DNA of 64,000 nucleotides from Ornithinimicrobium sp. F0845 (GCF_023015765.1 NZ_JALKAL010000013.1:1-64000); one strand, 5' to 3'. Counted from the stretch's first letter, positions 51,445 to 59,812 are shown. Notes: generated by a model from the letters alone, not told the origin. Translations and numbers: made by a program.

Positions 51445-52410
51445 TCACGCTCCAGGATGTTGTGCTGCGGGGGGCTGGTGGGGGTCGCGCAGGCCGGTTG
51501 GGGCCAACTGGCCGAGGAAGTGGTGTGCCATCGCACGGCCGAGCTCGGCGGCATCCGCACCGCGCAGGCTGTGCCGGATGGTCTCGCCGGACGCGCCCCC
51601 CACCACCGCGTCCAGCACGATCTGGTCCCCCTCCAGCCGGGCCAGTGCCCCCACCGGTGCGCTGCACCCCGCCTCGAGCTCGGAGAGCAGCGTCCGCTCC
51701 GCAGTGACGCAGGTGCGGGTCGGTGCGTGCTCCAGTGCGGACAGCAGCTCGACCGTGGCGGGGTCGTCCGCGCGACACTCCACCGCGAGGGCGCCCTGCC
51801 CGGGTGCGGGCAGCATCACCGTGGTGTCCAGCAGCTCGCTGGCCTCCCCGATGCGGCCGAGGCGGTTGAGCCCGGCGGCCGCGAGCACGATGGCGTCGAG
51901 CGCCCCCGAGGTGACCTTCGCGATGCGGCTGCCCACGTTGCCCCGCAGGTCGGTGACGCGAGCCCGGGGAGCGGCCACCTCGAGCTGGACCGCTCGTCGC
52001 GGAGACCCCGTGCCGATCAGGGCACCGTCGGGCAGATCGGCCAGCAGCAGTCCGTCGCGGGACACCAGCACGTCGCGAGGGTCCTCCCGCTCCGGGACGG
52101 CCACGACGACCAACCCCGGCTCCTCCGCCACGGGAAGATCCTTCAGCGAGTGCACCGCGCAGTCGATTCGCCCGTCGAGCAGCGCCTCACGCAACGCCGA
52201 CACGAACACGCCCGTGCCGCCGATCTGGGTCAGCGGTGCGCTGGAGCGGTCACCCTCGGTCTGCACGAGGACCAGTTCGACCTCCTGCCCACGAGCCCGC
52301 AACCGGTCTGCGACCCAGCCCGACTGGGAGGTGGCCAGCTCACTGGCGCGCGTCCCGAGCCGGAGCGGACGGGCGTGCGAGCTCGCGGCACCGGTTGCGT
52401 TGGTGCTCAT
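51445..52410 (-). CDS. hemC: hydroxymethylbilane synthase
   Basis: A 321-residue enzyme that polymerises four porphobilinogens. The dipyrromethane cofactor cysteine is C249 in LEAGCSAPVG and the catalytic aspartate D91 in HSLKDLP. RLGTRASELATSQSGWVADR is the standard N-terminus after a short extension. It overlaps the hemA stop by four bases. Confidence 0.95.
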   Translation of the reverse strand: MSTNATGAASSHARPLRLGTRASELATSQSGWVADRLRARGQEVELVLVQTEGDRSSAPLTQIGGTGVFVSALREALLDGRIDCAVHSLKDLPVAEEPGLVVVAVPEREDPRDVLVSRDGLLLADLPDGALIGTGSPRRAVQLEVAAPRARVTDLRGNVGSRIAKVTSGALDAIVLAAAGLNRLGRIGEASELLDTTVMLPAPGQGALAVECRADDPATVELLSALEHAPTRTCVTAERTLLSELEAGCSAPVGALARLEGDQIVLDAVVGGASGETIRHSLRGADAAELGRAMAHHFLGQLAPTGLRDPHQPPAAQHPGA

Positions 52411-53822
52411 GGCAAGCCACCCACCGTCGGGGGCTGCTCGACGGCCGCGGTCTCCCGCGGGTCCAGGTCGAACAGCTCGCGCAGTAGCGCGAGGTAGGAG
52501 CCGTCCGTGTCATCGGCAGCCATCTCCCTGGCGCGCACCGCTGGGGTGTGAAGGAGCTTGTCGAGGATCCGGCGGACGCTGTGGTGCACCTCGGCCCGCT
52601 GCTCCTCGTCGAGCCCAGGCAGCTTGTGGTCCAACCGTGCCAGCTCGGCGTCGGCCACGGACACGGCCCGCGAGCGCATCTCGGCCAGGGTGGGCCCCAC
52701 CTGTGCCGAACGCCTCGTGGCCAGATAGGTCGCGACCTCACCGGACACCAGGTCGCGCACGCCCTGCAGGACCGTCGCGGTCTCCGCCGCGTCGGGGGCG
52801 CCGTCACCCGCGGTGGTTGCGTCGCTCGCGGCTGTCCAGGGCCTGGGCGTGCCGGGCGTGGGCGTGCCGGGCGTGGGCGTGCCGGGCGTGGGCTTCGAAC
52901 CTGCGGCCGCCAGCTCGGTCAGCTCCGTCAGTCCCCACACGGTGACGCCCGGAAGGCCCGCCACCTCGGGTGCGACATCGCGCGGCATCGCCAGGTCGAT
53001 CAGGACCAGTGGACGCTCCGACCGGTCCGCACCGGTCAGCAACTCGCGCGTGATCACCTGGTCTGTGGCTCCGGTGCAGGACAGCACGAGATCGGCCTGC
53101 TGCACCTCAGCCGCCAGGTCGTCCCAGTCGCGGGCCAGCCCGCCGTGGGAGGTCGCCAGCCGCTCGGCGCGCTCCCGGGTGCGGTTGACGACGGTCAGTC
53201 GGCCGACGCCGGCGCGGCGCAGCGACGCCGCAGCCAGTCCCGACATGGCGCCGGCCCCCACCACCAGTGCCCGTGCCCCGACGAGCGCGCCGAGGATGTC
53301 ATCGGCCCGCTCGATGCCGGCGCCCACGAGTGACCGCGCCACGCGGTCCAGCCCGGTCTCGGTGTGGGCCCGCTTGCCGACGCGCAGCGCCTGCTGGAAC
53401 AGCGGGTTGAGCGCGGCTCCCAGATGGGCATCGCGCTGGCCGGCACGGAGTGCGGCACGGAGCTGGCCGAGGATCTCGCTCTCCCCCAGGGCCATCGACT
53501 CCAGGCCGCAGGCCAGGGAGAAGAGGTGGTGGACGGCGCGGTCCTCGTAGTGCACGTACAGGTGCGGGGTGAGCGCCTCCAGGTCCATCCCGGTCTCCGC
53601 GGCCAGCGCCGCACCCACCTGCGCGACCGCGCCGTGGAAGGTGAGCGCATCGGCATACACCTCGGTGCGGTTGCACGTGGCCAGCACCAGGGACTCCCTG
53701 ACGTCCTCCAGACCCACGACGCCGGAGGCGAGTGTCCGCGAGCGGGTCTCGTCGAGCGAGACGCGCTCCAGCATCTCCAGCGGGGCGCTCCGGTGGGAGA
53801 TACCCACGACCAGCAGACTCAT
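52407..53822 (-). CDS. hemA: glutamyl-tRNA reductase
   Basis: A 471-residue enzyme that reduces glutamyl-tRNA to glutamate-1-semialdehyde, the first committed haem step. The catalytic cysteine is C50 in LVLATCNRTEVYA. The tRNA and NADPH regions show SLACGLESMALGESEILGQL and VVGAGAMSGLAAASLRRAGV. A proline/threonine/glycine insert (TPGTP three times) follows the NADPH domain, encoded by three perfect 15-base tandem repeats at 52846-52890. The start overlaps the rex stop (ATGA). Confidence 0.95.
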   Translation of the reverse strand: MSLLVVGISHRSAPLEMLERVSLDETRSRTLASGVVGLEDVRESLVLATCNRTEVYADALTFHGAVAQVGAALAAETGMDLEALTPHLYVHYEDRAVHHLFSLACGLESMALGESEILGQLRAALRAGQRDAHLGAALNPLFQQALRVGKRAHTETGLDRVARSLVGAGIERADDILGALVGARALVVGAGAMSGLAAASLRRAGVGRLTVVNRTRERAERLATSHGGLARDWDDLAAEVQQADLVLSCTGATDQVITRELLTGADRSERPLVLIDLAMPRDVAPEVAGLPGVTVWGLTELTELAAAGSKPTPGTPTPGTPTPGTPRPWTAASDATTAGDGAPDAAETATVLQGVRDLVSGEVATYLATRRSAQVGPTLAEMRSRAVSVADAELARLDHKLPGLDEEQRAEVHHSVRRILDKLLHTPAVRAREMAADDTDGSYLALLRELFDLDPRETAAVEQPPTVGGLP

Positions 53823-54544
53823 CCGGCCACCTCACGGTCCTCGCTCGGGACCTGGCCCGACGTCGGGACGGCGAGCAGGCGGCGCTGTTCGTGGAAGGCG
53901 AGGATCTGCAGCTCGGTCGCGAGGTCGACCCCGCGGACGTCGACCTCGTCGGGGACCGTCAGGTGTCCGGGGGCGAAGTTGAGGATGGAGCGGACCCCCA
54001 TCGCGACCAGCTGGTCGGCGACCGCCTGGGCGGCCGGCGCCGGCGTGGTGATCACGCCGATGGCCACGGTCGGCCCGGCCGTGGCCAGGTCCGCCAGCGT
54101 CGACACGGTCAGCCCCTCGACCCGCGTGCCCACCACCGCGGGGTCGTCATCGGCCAGCGCCACGATGCGGAAGCCCCGGCCCGAGAATCCGCCGTAGGAG
54201 GCGAGGGCACGCCCCAGGTTGCCCATGCCGACGATCACGACGGGCCACTCCTGGGTGAGCCCGAGCTCCTGGGCGATCTGCGCGGCGAGCAGGTCGACGT
54301 CATAGCCGACGCCCCGCACACCGTAGGAACCGAGGTGTGAGAGGTCCTTGCGCAACTGGGTGGAGCGCACCCCGGCCAGCGCGGCCAGCTCCTCCGAGGC
54401 GATGTTGGTGATGCCCTGGTCGTGCAGCGGGGTCAGTGCCCGCAGGTACAACGGCAGCCGACCCACTGTGGCTTCAGGCACACCACCTGTGCGACGGACG
54501 GACTCGTGGACCACCTCGGCACGGACTCCTCTCAGCCACGACAT
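53819..54544 (-). CDS. rex: redox-sensing repressor Rex
   Basis: A 241-residue protein with an N-terminal winged helix (TVGRLPLYLRALTPLHDQGI, SSEELAALAGVRS-like SEELAALAGVRSTQLRKDL) and a C-terminal Rossmann domain (VVIVGMGNLGRALASYGGFS). It binds DNA when NAD+ is plentiful and leaves it when NADH rises. It heads the hemA-hemC-hemD-hemB operon, as in Streptomyces. A near-consensus Rex site overlaps its own promoter, so it should be autoregulated. Confidence 0.95.
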   Translation of the reverse strand: MSWLRGVRAEVVHESVRRTGGVPEATVGRLPLYLRALTPLHDQGITNIASEELAALAGVRSTQLRKDLSHLGSYGVRGVGYDVDLLAAQIAQELGLTQEWPVVIVGMGNLGRALASYGGFSGRGFRIVALADDDPAVVGTRVEGLTVSTLADLATAGPTVAIGVITTPAPAAQAVADQLVAMGVRSILNFAPGHLTVPDEVDVRGVDLATELQILAFHEQRRLLAVPTSGQVPSEDREVAG

Positions 54545-54590
54545 GACGCCCTATACCAGCAGCGCGTCGGGGGGATGCAGGGACCCCCCC

Positions 54591-54596
54591 ACCCTA
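54591..54596 (-). promoter_or_regulatory. -10 box of the rex-hem operon
   Basis: TAGGGT on the minus strand lies 17 bases after a -35 box TTGTGC (54614-54619), which is itself part of the Rex site. Transcription would start near 54585, about 40 bases before the rex ATG. Confidence 0.45.
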
Positions 54597-54597
54597 T

Positions 54598-54623
54598 GAC
54601 TTTGTGAAGGCTTGCACAAAGTC
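54598..54623. promoter_or_regulatory. Rex operator (ROP site)
   Basis: A nine-base perfect inverted repeat (gactttgtg / cacaaagtc) with eight bases between. The core TTGTGAAGGCTTGCACAA differs from the Rex consensus TTGTGAANNNNTTCACAA at one position. It overlaps the -35 box and spacer of the proposed promoter, so Rex binding would block RNA polymerase. Confidence 0.85.
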
Positions 54624-54647
54624 GACATCTGCCGCCGGATGGGCTAT

Positions 54648-54938
54648 CTAACGTCGCCGACGACTGCGGCGGTTGATCGCGCTGGTCAGCGCCTCGTCGG
54701 TCACGCGCCAGTGGGCAACCTCACGCCCGTCGACGAGAACGACCGGCACCAGATCCGCATACTTATGCAGCAGTTCGGGAGAAGAGTCGACGTCCACCCG
54801 GTCCCAGACGGCCCCCGTGCGCTCGACCACCCGCGCGATGACAGCCGCGGCCTCCTCGCACAGGTGACACCCCTCCCGGTCGATCAGCGTGACCTGCGGG
54901 GTGGTCGTCCCGCTCCGCCCGCGCCACAGCCACCCCAT
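54648..54938 (-). CDS. glutaredoxin-family protein
   Basis: A 96-residue thioredoxin-fold protein with CHLC as the redox site (TLIDREGCHLCEEAAAVI) and VPVVLVDGREVAHWRV as the cis-proline region. It resembles the DUF836-type glutaredoxins that precede hemA in Actinobacteria. Its ATG overlaps the acyltransferase stop by one base. The arginine-rich end SRRRR is unusual. The Rex site lies between it and rex, so rex has its own promoter. Confidence 0.88.
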   Translation of the reverse strand: MGWLWRGRSGTTTPQVTLIDREGCHLCEEAAAVIARVVERTGAVWDRVDVDSSPELLHKYADLVPVVLVDGREVAHWRVTDEALTSAINRRSRRRR

Positions 54939-55888
54939 CAGAAGAACACCGAGCGCCGGTCCTGCAGCAGGCCGTAGAGCGTGTGCTGGATCGTCTCGCG
55001 GACCCGGTCGGAGAGCTCGAAGACGACGGCGGGGTCCTCGGCGGCACCCTCACCGCGGTCGTCGGTGCGCACCGGGGCCCCGAACTCGATGAGCCACTTG
55101 CTGGGAAGGGGGACCATGCCCAGCGGCCCGAGCCAGGGGAAGGTGGGCGTCAGCGGGAAGTAGGGCAGGCCCAGGAGGCGGGCCAGGGGTGTGGCGTTGC
55201 CCAGCATCGGGGCGATCTCCTCGGCCCCGACGATGGAGCACGGGATGATCGGGACCTCTGCCCGCAGCGCGGCCGCGACGAACCCGCCGCGTCCGAACCG
55301 CTGCAGCCGGTAGCGGTCCTTGTAGAGCTTGCCGACCCCTTTGAAGCCCTCCGGCCAGACACCGACCAGGTGTCCGTCGTTGAGGAGCCGCTGCGCGTCC
55401 GCGCTGGTGGCCAGTGTGCTTCCGGTCTTGCGGGCGACCGGGCCCATCACCGGCGAGGAGAAGACGAGGTCGGCACCGAGCATCCGCAGGTTGCGGTGGC
55501 CGGGGGTCTCGTCGTGGACCGCCAGCTGGGTCATCAGCGAGTCCACCGCGATCGTGCCGGAGTGGTTGGCCACGATCAGCGCCCCGCCCTCGGCCGGGAT
55601 GTTCTCGGCCCCACGCACCTCGACCCTGAACCAGTCGCGGTAGAGCGGGCGCAGCAGCGGCAGGGCGAGGTGCTCGGTGAAGTCCTCGTCGAAGCCGAAC
55701 TCGTCGATCGTGTAGTCACCGGTGAGGCGGCGCCGAAGGAAGGCCAGCGTGCGGGCGACCGACTCGTCGAGCTCGTCACCGGCCAGGCCGGTGGCGGCCC
55801 CGGCCGCCCGCAGACCCTTGATCAGCAGCATCACGAGGTGCTCCAGGTCGCTCTCGCGCACCTGAGGAGACTGTCCGGCCTCGGTCAC
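54938..55888 (-). CDS. PlsC-like acyltransferase
   Basis: A 316-residue protein of the lysophosphatidate acyltransferase superfamily. Block I is NHSGTIAVD and block III GVWPEGFKGVGK, with FVAAALRAEVPIIPCSIVGA behind. It probably acylates a glycerol phosphate at the membrane, though some relatives act on other lipids. The GTG start overlaps the stop of the epimerase gene by four bases; the pair is conserved in Actinobacteria. Confidence 0.87.
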   Translation of the reverse strand: MTEAGQSPQVRESDLEHLVMLLIKGLRAAGAATGLAGDELDESVARTLAFLRRRLTGDYTIDEFGFDEDFTEHLALPLLRPLYRDWFRVEVRGAENIPAEGGALIVANHSGTIAVDSLMTQLAVHDETPGHRNLRMLGADLVFSSPVMGPVARKTGSTLATSADAQRLLNDGHLVGVWPEGFKGVGKLYKDRYRLQRFGRGGFVAAALRAEVPIIPCSIVGAEEIAPMLGNATPLARLLGLPYFPLTPTFPWLGPLGMVPLPSKWLIEFGAPVRTDDRGEGAAEDPAVVFELSDRVRETIQHTLYGLLQDRRSVFF

Positions 55889-56889
55889 TGCCCCTCCTCG
55901 TCCGCGTGCTGCTCGGGGCGGTCCCCGGCGCGCCGGGCAGCCAGGAAGGAGTCGAAGGCCCCGCGGGTTGTGTAGGCGGGCGAGAAGCCCAGCTCCTTGC
56001 GCATCCGGCTCGTGTCCACGACCCGACCGTAGGACAGGAAGGCCATGTGGTCCGACGGCAGCGCCGCCCAGCCGAGCCGCCTGGACGCCCAGAGTGAGAA
56101 GCCGCCCGCCCCGGGAGGCACGACCACCCAGGGCCGGTGGCTCAGGGCGACCGCCTGTCCCAGCGACAGCACGCCGTCACCGGCGATGTTGACAGTGCCT
56201 GCCACCGGCCCGGTCGTGGCCTGCACCGCGGCCGCCACGGCGTCGTCCTCGTGGAGGAACTGCAGGCGTCCCTGCTGGCCGAACGGGACCGGCAGCACCG
56301 GCATCCGGAAGTAGTCGGTGAGCACCGTGCGGATGCTCGGGCCGATCACATTGGCCATCCGCAGCATGGTGATGTCGATGTCAGGTCGACGCCGCGCCAG
56401 TCCGCGCACGTAGCTCTCGGCCTCCATGGAGTCCCGCGGGAACCCAGAGCGGGGCAGCTGCTTGGCCGTCATCTCCTCGGTGAACACCGCCGGATCGTGG
56501 GGAGAGGAGCCGTAGACACCGGCGGTGGACTTGACGACGACCCTGCGCACCCCCGGCGACTTCTGACAGGCAGCCATGAGCTGCATCGTGCCGAGCACGT
56601 TGATGTCCTTCTGGACCACCCGTCCCCCGGCGTCCCGCGGCGTCGCGATGACGCCCATGTGCACGACGGTGTCGACGGCCGCCTGCGTGATCAGGCGGGC
56701 CAGCAGGGGACTTCGGACGTCGGCACGGACATACTCACCACGGCCCATCGGGTGCTTCGGCGGGACCAGGTCGACGCCGAGGACGCGCTCGATGGACGGG
56801 TCGTCGGCCAGGCGCCGGACGACCCGGCCGGCCAGGTCGCGGGCCACGCCCGTGACCAGCACGACGCGGGGCGGCGATGCCAGGTCCAC
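55885..56889 (-). CDS. NAD-dependent epimerase/dehydratase (GalE-like)
   Basis: A 334-residue extended short-chain dehydrogenase with a Rossmann start VVLVTGVARDLAGRVVRRLA, the VLGVDLVPP strand and VHMGVIATPRDAGG. The usual YxxxK is modified here: SFPRDSMEAESYVRG-like GFPRDSMEAESYVRGL lacks the clear lysine, so the chemistry is uncertain. The GTG at this position is chosen because ggaggg lies eight bases upstream; a GTG three codons earlier would sit directly on that site. It is first in an operon with the acyltransferase and glutaredoxin genes. Confidence 0.85.
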   Translation of the reverse strand: MDLASPPRVVLVTGVARDLAGRVVRRLADDPSIERVLGVDLVPPKHPMGRGEYVRADVRSPLLARLITQAAVDTVVHMGVIATPRDAGGRVVQKDINVLGTMQLMAACQKSPGVRRVVVKSTAGVYGSSPHDPAVFTEEMTAKQLPRSGFPRDSMEAESYVRGLARRRPDIDITMLRMANVIGPSIRTVLTDYFRMPVLPVPFGQQGRLQFLHEDDAVAAAVQATTGPVAGTVNIAGDGVLSLGQAVALSHRPWVVVPPGAGGFSLWASRRLGWAALPSDHMAFLSYGRVVDTSRMRKELGFSPAYTTRGAFDSFLAARRAGDRPEQHADEEGQ

Positions 56890-56912
56890 AGGTTCCACCC
56901 TCCAAGAATGCC

Positions 56913-56954
56913 GCGACGGCGCCGACCTCCACCAGTGGGGGTCGGCGCCGTCGC
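56913..56954 (-). terminator. intrinsic terminator after the bS22 gene
   Basis: A 15-base perfect stem (gcgacggcgccgacc / ggtcggcgccgtcgc) extendable by three pairs, including one G-T, around accagt. It ends seven bases from the bS22 stop. Confidence 0.82.
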
Positions 56955-56960
56955 GTCAGG

Positions 56961-57059
56961 TCACTTCTTGTTACGACGCTGGTGGCGCGTCTTGCGCAGC
57001 AGCTTGCGGTGCTTCTTCTTCGCCATACGCTTGCGGCGCTTCTTGATCACAGAGCCCAT
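56961..57059 (-). CDS. small ribosomal protein bS22 (AURKAIP1/COX24-like)
   Basis: A 32-residue, very basic peptide: [20 protein letters not shown], then [12 protein letters not shown]. It matches the tiny actinobacterial protein found in mycobacterial small ribosomal subunits. It is encoded between a BldC-like gene and the epimerase gene, as in M. tuberculosis, and followed by a strong terminator. Confidence 0.92.
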   Translation of the reverse strand: MGSVIKKRRKRMAKKKHRKLLRKTRHQRRNKK

Positions 57060-57183
57060 TGGCTACAACCGTGTCCTTCGTGTCTCGGATGTCTGGTCTG
57101 CTGACGGTGGCACACGCGGGGCGGCCGCCGGGCAGTCGGGTCAGCCTACCGCCCGGGACTGGATGCCCCCAAACGCGTGCCGG

Positions 57184-57393
57184 TCAGGCGGTCCCGTGGT
57201 AGGAGTCCTCGAGGTAGTCCGTCACGGCCTGCTCGGGCACCCGGAAGGATCGACCGACGCGCACCGAGGGCAGCTCGCCCGAGTGCACCAGGCGGTAGAC
57301 GGTCATCTTCGAGACGCGCATGACCGCGGCAACCTCCGCCACCGTCATGAAAGTCATCTCGCCGAGTCGGCGCTCTTCAGCCATCGACGTCAT
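57184..57393 (-). CDS. BldC-like excisionase-type DNA-binding protein
   Basis: A 69-residue winged-helix protein of the MerR/excisionase fold: MTVAEVAAVMRVSKMTVYRL, then VHSGELPSVRVGRSFRVPEQ. It is close to the small regulator located beside bS22 in mycobacteria and related to BldC of Streptomyces. Two ATGs are possible, three codons apart; the first is used. Targets are unknown. Confidence 0.88.
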   Translation of the reverse strand: MTSMAEERRLGEMTFMTVAEVAAVMRVSKMTVYRLVHSGELPSVRVGRSFRVPEQAVTDYLEDSYHGTA

Positions 57394-57523
57394 CCCGTCT
57401 GTCTGCGCTCTTCAGGCGGCCAACGGGTCACCGGTGGCTGTCCATCTGTCATGGAGAACCATAGGTGCAGATGGGGCTTGTGCGAAAGGCGTGGTGAGAA
57501 AAAAGTCCAGTAGACACGCCGTT

Positions 57524-57539
57524 GTCACCAAACTGTGAC
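57524..57539. promoter_or_regulatory. inverted repeat upstream of the BldC-like gene
   Basis: gtcac-caaact-gtgac is a five-base perfect inverted repeat, followed on the plus strand by ttttt. It is 130 bases from the BldC-like start and could be an operator or a weak terminator of a plus-strand transcript. Neither is proved. Confidence 0.3.
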
Positions 57540-57594
57540 CTTTTTCAGAGCGAGTTCCCAGGTTTCGACGGCCGAGGAGTCCGCATCACAACGC

Positions 57595-58782
57595 TCAGTC
57601 GAACCAGGGGTCCAGACCCCAGCCCGGGAAGATCGCGCGCCGGGTGGCCATCACGGCAGCATCCACCGGGTTCTCCAGCTCGTAGCCCGAGCCCCAGGTC
57701 CCGTAGTGGATCGGACGCCCGCCCAGGTCACCCATGCGCTGGGGTGCGACCTGCCCGTAGCGGCGGGCCACGTCCTCCCGCCAGGACTCGGGAGTGTCCA
57801 GGGTCAGGGACAGCGGGTGGTGCGCCGCGAGCGCGACCAGGTGGGTCCAGGCACGCGGGACGACCTGCACGAGCTCGTAGCCGCCACCGCCCAGGGCCAC
57901 CCACCGGCCGCCGGTGAGCTCGTGGGTCAGCTCGTGCACCAGCTCGTATGCCGCGTGCATGCCGTCGACAGAGACCGCCAGGTGACTGAGGGGGTCGGCG
58001 AAGTGCGCATCGCAGCCCTGCTGGGAGACGATGATCTGCGGACGGAAGGCCCGCAGCACCTGGGGCACGACCGCGTGGATCGCACGGAGCCAGCCCTCGT
58101 CACCGGTGCCCGGTGGCAGCGCGACGTTGACCGCGCTGTCCGGTGCCCCCGGGCCGCCGCTGTCCCCCGGGAAGCCCGTCCCGGGGAAGAGCGCCTGACC
58201 GGTCTCGTGCACCGAGACGGTCATCACCCGGGGGTCGTCCCAGAACACCCGCTCCACACCGTCGCCGTGGTGCACGTCGATGTCGACGTAGGCGACGCGC
58301 TCCGCGCCGTGGTCGAGCAACCACTGGATGCCGACGGCCGCGTCGTTGTAGACGCAGAACCCGGCGACACTGTCCGGCATGCCGTGGTGCAGGCCGCCGG
58401 CGATGTTGACCGCGTGCTCGGCCTCCCCGGTCCACACCGACCGACAGGCGTCGATGGTCGCGCCGACGGCCAGCGCCGTGGCCGAGTGCATGCCGGCGAA
58501 GTTCGGGGTGTCCTCCAGGCCGAGCCCATGGCCGGTGACGGCGGCCGTGGGGTCGGCGGACACCTCCTGGACGGCCGCCACGAGGGCCTCGGTGTGCACC
58601 GACCGGATCTGGTCGTCCGTCGCCTCGACCGCGGGGACCACCTCGACGCGCGGCAGAGACAGGAGGCCGAGCGCGTCACAGAGGCGGTAGGTGAGTTCCA
58701 GGCGCGACGGGTGCATCGGATGTGCGTCACCGAAGTCGTAGGACATGAAACGCTGGTCCCAGACGACACGTGCCCCGATCAT
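57595..58782 (-). CDS. acuC: AcuC-like class I histone deacetylase-fold enzyme
   Basis: A 395-residue zinc deacetylase. The catalytic histidine pair is in IAGGLHHGMPDSVAGFCVYN and zinc ligands are in VAYVDIDVHHGDGVERVF, with a further aspartate in SQQGCDAHFADPLSHL. GGGGYELVQVVPRAW is the glycine-rich loop. AcuC removes acetyl groups from acetyl-CoA synthetase and other proteins. No acs gene is adjacent. It is divergent from the TrkA-like gene, 36 bases apart. Confidence 0.92.
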   Translation of the reverse strand: MIGARVVWDQRFMSYDFGDAHPMHPSRLELTYRLCDALGLLSLPRVEVVPAVEATDDQIRSVHTEALVAAVQEVSADPTAAVTGHGLGLEDTPNFAGMHSATALAVGATIDACRSVWTGEAEHAVNIAGGLHHGMPDSVAGFCVYNDAAVGIQWLLDHGAERVAYVDIDVHHGDGVERVFWDDPRVMTVSVHETGQALFPGTGFPGDSGGPGAPDSAVNVALPPGTGDEGWLRAIHAVVPQVLRAFRPQIIVSQQGCDAHFADPLSHLAVSVDGMHAAYELVHELTHELTGGRWVALGGGGYELVQVVPRAWTHLVALAAHHPLSLTLDTPESWREDVARRYGQVAPQRMGDLGGRPIHYGTWGSGYELENPVDAAVMATRRAIFPGWGLDPWFD

Positions 58783-58818
58783 GGGGACACGCTAGACCAC
58801 GAGCGGAAGGAGCCGAAC

Positions 58819-59496
58819 ATGGTCGCGTTGACCAAGCACCGGTTGTTTGACGAGGACGTCCTCGTCGTCGGGCTCGGGCGGTTCGGCGCTGCAGCCGCCC
58901 TGGAGATGGACCGGCTGGGCTACCGCGTCCACGCCATCGAGCGGGACGGCGGCCTTGCTGAGCGCTTCTCCAGGAAGCTCACGCGGGTGATCGCCGTGGA
59001 CTCCGCGGACCCCAGCCAGCTGGCCCAGGCCAAACCGCAGGACTTCCGGATCGCGGTCGTCGGCATCGGCTCCTCGATCGAGGGGTCCCTGTTGACGTCG
59101 GGCAACCTGGTTGACGCCGGCGTGCCCTCGATCTGGGCCAAGGCTGTCTCGGCGGAGCACGCCCGCCTGCTCGAGCGGATCGGCGTCCACCACGTGATCT
59201 TCCCCGAGGCCGAGTCCGGCAGTCGCGTCGCGCACCTGGTCAACGACCGCATGCAGGGATACATCGAGTTCGAGGACGGCTACGCGATCGTCAAGATGTC
59301 GCCGCCGCAGGAGATGATCGGCTTCACGCTGGCGGAGACCGACATCCGCAAGCGCTACGGCGTGACCGTCGTCGGCGTGAAGGCCCCCGGCGAGGACTTC
59401 ACGCACGCGGTCCCCGAGACCAGGGTCGGCCGGCACCACATGATGATCGTCTCCGGGCCGAGCAAGCTGATCGAGCAGCTCGCCGCGCGTCCGTAG
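58819..59496 (+). CDS. TrkA/KtrA-type potassium channel regulator (RCK protein)
   Basis: A 225-residue protein with an RCK_N Rossmann domain (VLVVGLGRFGAAAALEMDRL, HAIERDGGLAERFSRKL, VIAVDSADPSQL) and an RCK_C domain (FTLAETDIRKRYGVTVVGVK). It gates a TrkH/KtrB-type potassium channel in response to nucleotides or cyclic di-AMP. The ATG has aaggag seven bases upstream. No channel gene is adjacent in the window, so the partner must lie elsewhere. Confidence 0.9.
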   Translation: MVALTKHRLFDEDVLVVGLGRFGAAAALEMDRLGYRVHAIERDGGLAERFSRKLTRVIAVDSADPSQLAQAKPQDFRIAVVGIGSSIEGSLLTSGNLVDAGVPSIWAKAVSAEHARLLERIGVHHVIFPEAESGSRVAHLVNDRMQGYIEFEDGYAIVKMSPPQEMIGFTLAETDIRKRYGVTVVGVKAPGEDFTHAVPETRVGRHHMMIVSGPSKLIEQLAARP

Positions 59497-59540
59497 CTGC
59501 GTGGTGTCCGTCACGTTGCTCGCCCGCCCACCTGGCCGAC

Positions 59541-59641
59541 CCGCTGACGTCTTCCGGACGGTGACGGTGACACCCCACTCGGCACACCCTCGCTGGCGTC
59601 TTCGGCACGGTGACACCCCGTCGGTGGACCCCCGCTGACGT
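59541..59641 (+). repeat. imperfect repeats of cgctgacgtcttc
   Basis: The 13-base phrase cgctgacgtcttc occurs near 59542 and 59633, with cgctggcgtcttc between at about 59591. The first two are followed by cggacggtgac or ggcacggtgacacccc. The last runs directly into copy C of the 66-base repeat. The 315-base gap holds no gene. Confidence 0.55.
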
Positions 59642-59707
59642 CTTCGAGCGCCCTCCGCATCTTCGAGACGGTTGCAGTCGTACCGAGGAGACACTAGGCG
59701 CTCGAAG
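59642..59707. repeat. 66-base palindromic repeat, copy C
   Basis: Arms cttcgagcgcc / ggcgctcgaag enclose the shared tgcagtcg and ccgagga blocks. Most diverged in the centre, but of identical length to copies A and B. Confidence 0.75.
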
Positions 59708-59812
59708 ACGGGAGATGCGGTGGGATCAGCCCAGTCGGTGTGGTGCGCGGGCGCAGTGAAACCAGCCGCGCGGCGCGTCGGCGGCTCTGGCACGCCGGCG
59801 CGGTGGCAGGGC

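Noticed and set aside
57524-57545. Intrinsic terminator with a T tract
   Set aside because: The stem has only five pairs and no plus-strand gene precedes it, so I list it only as an inverted repeat.
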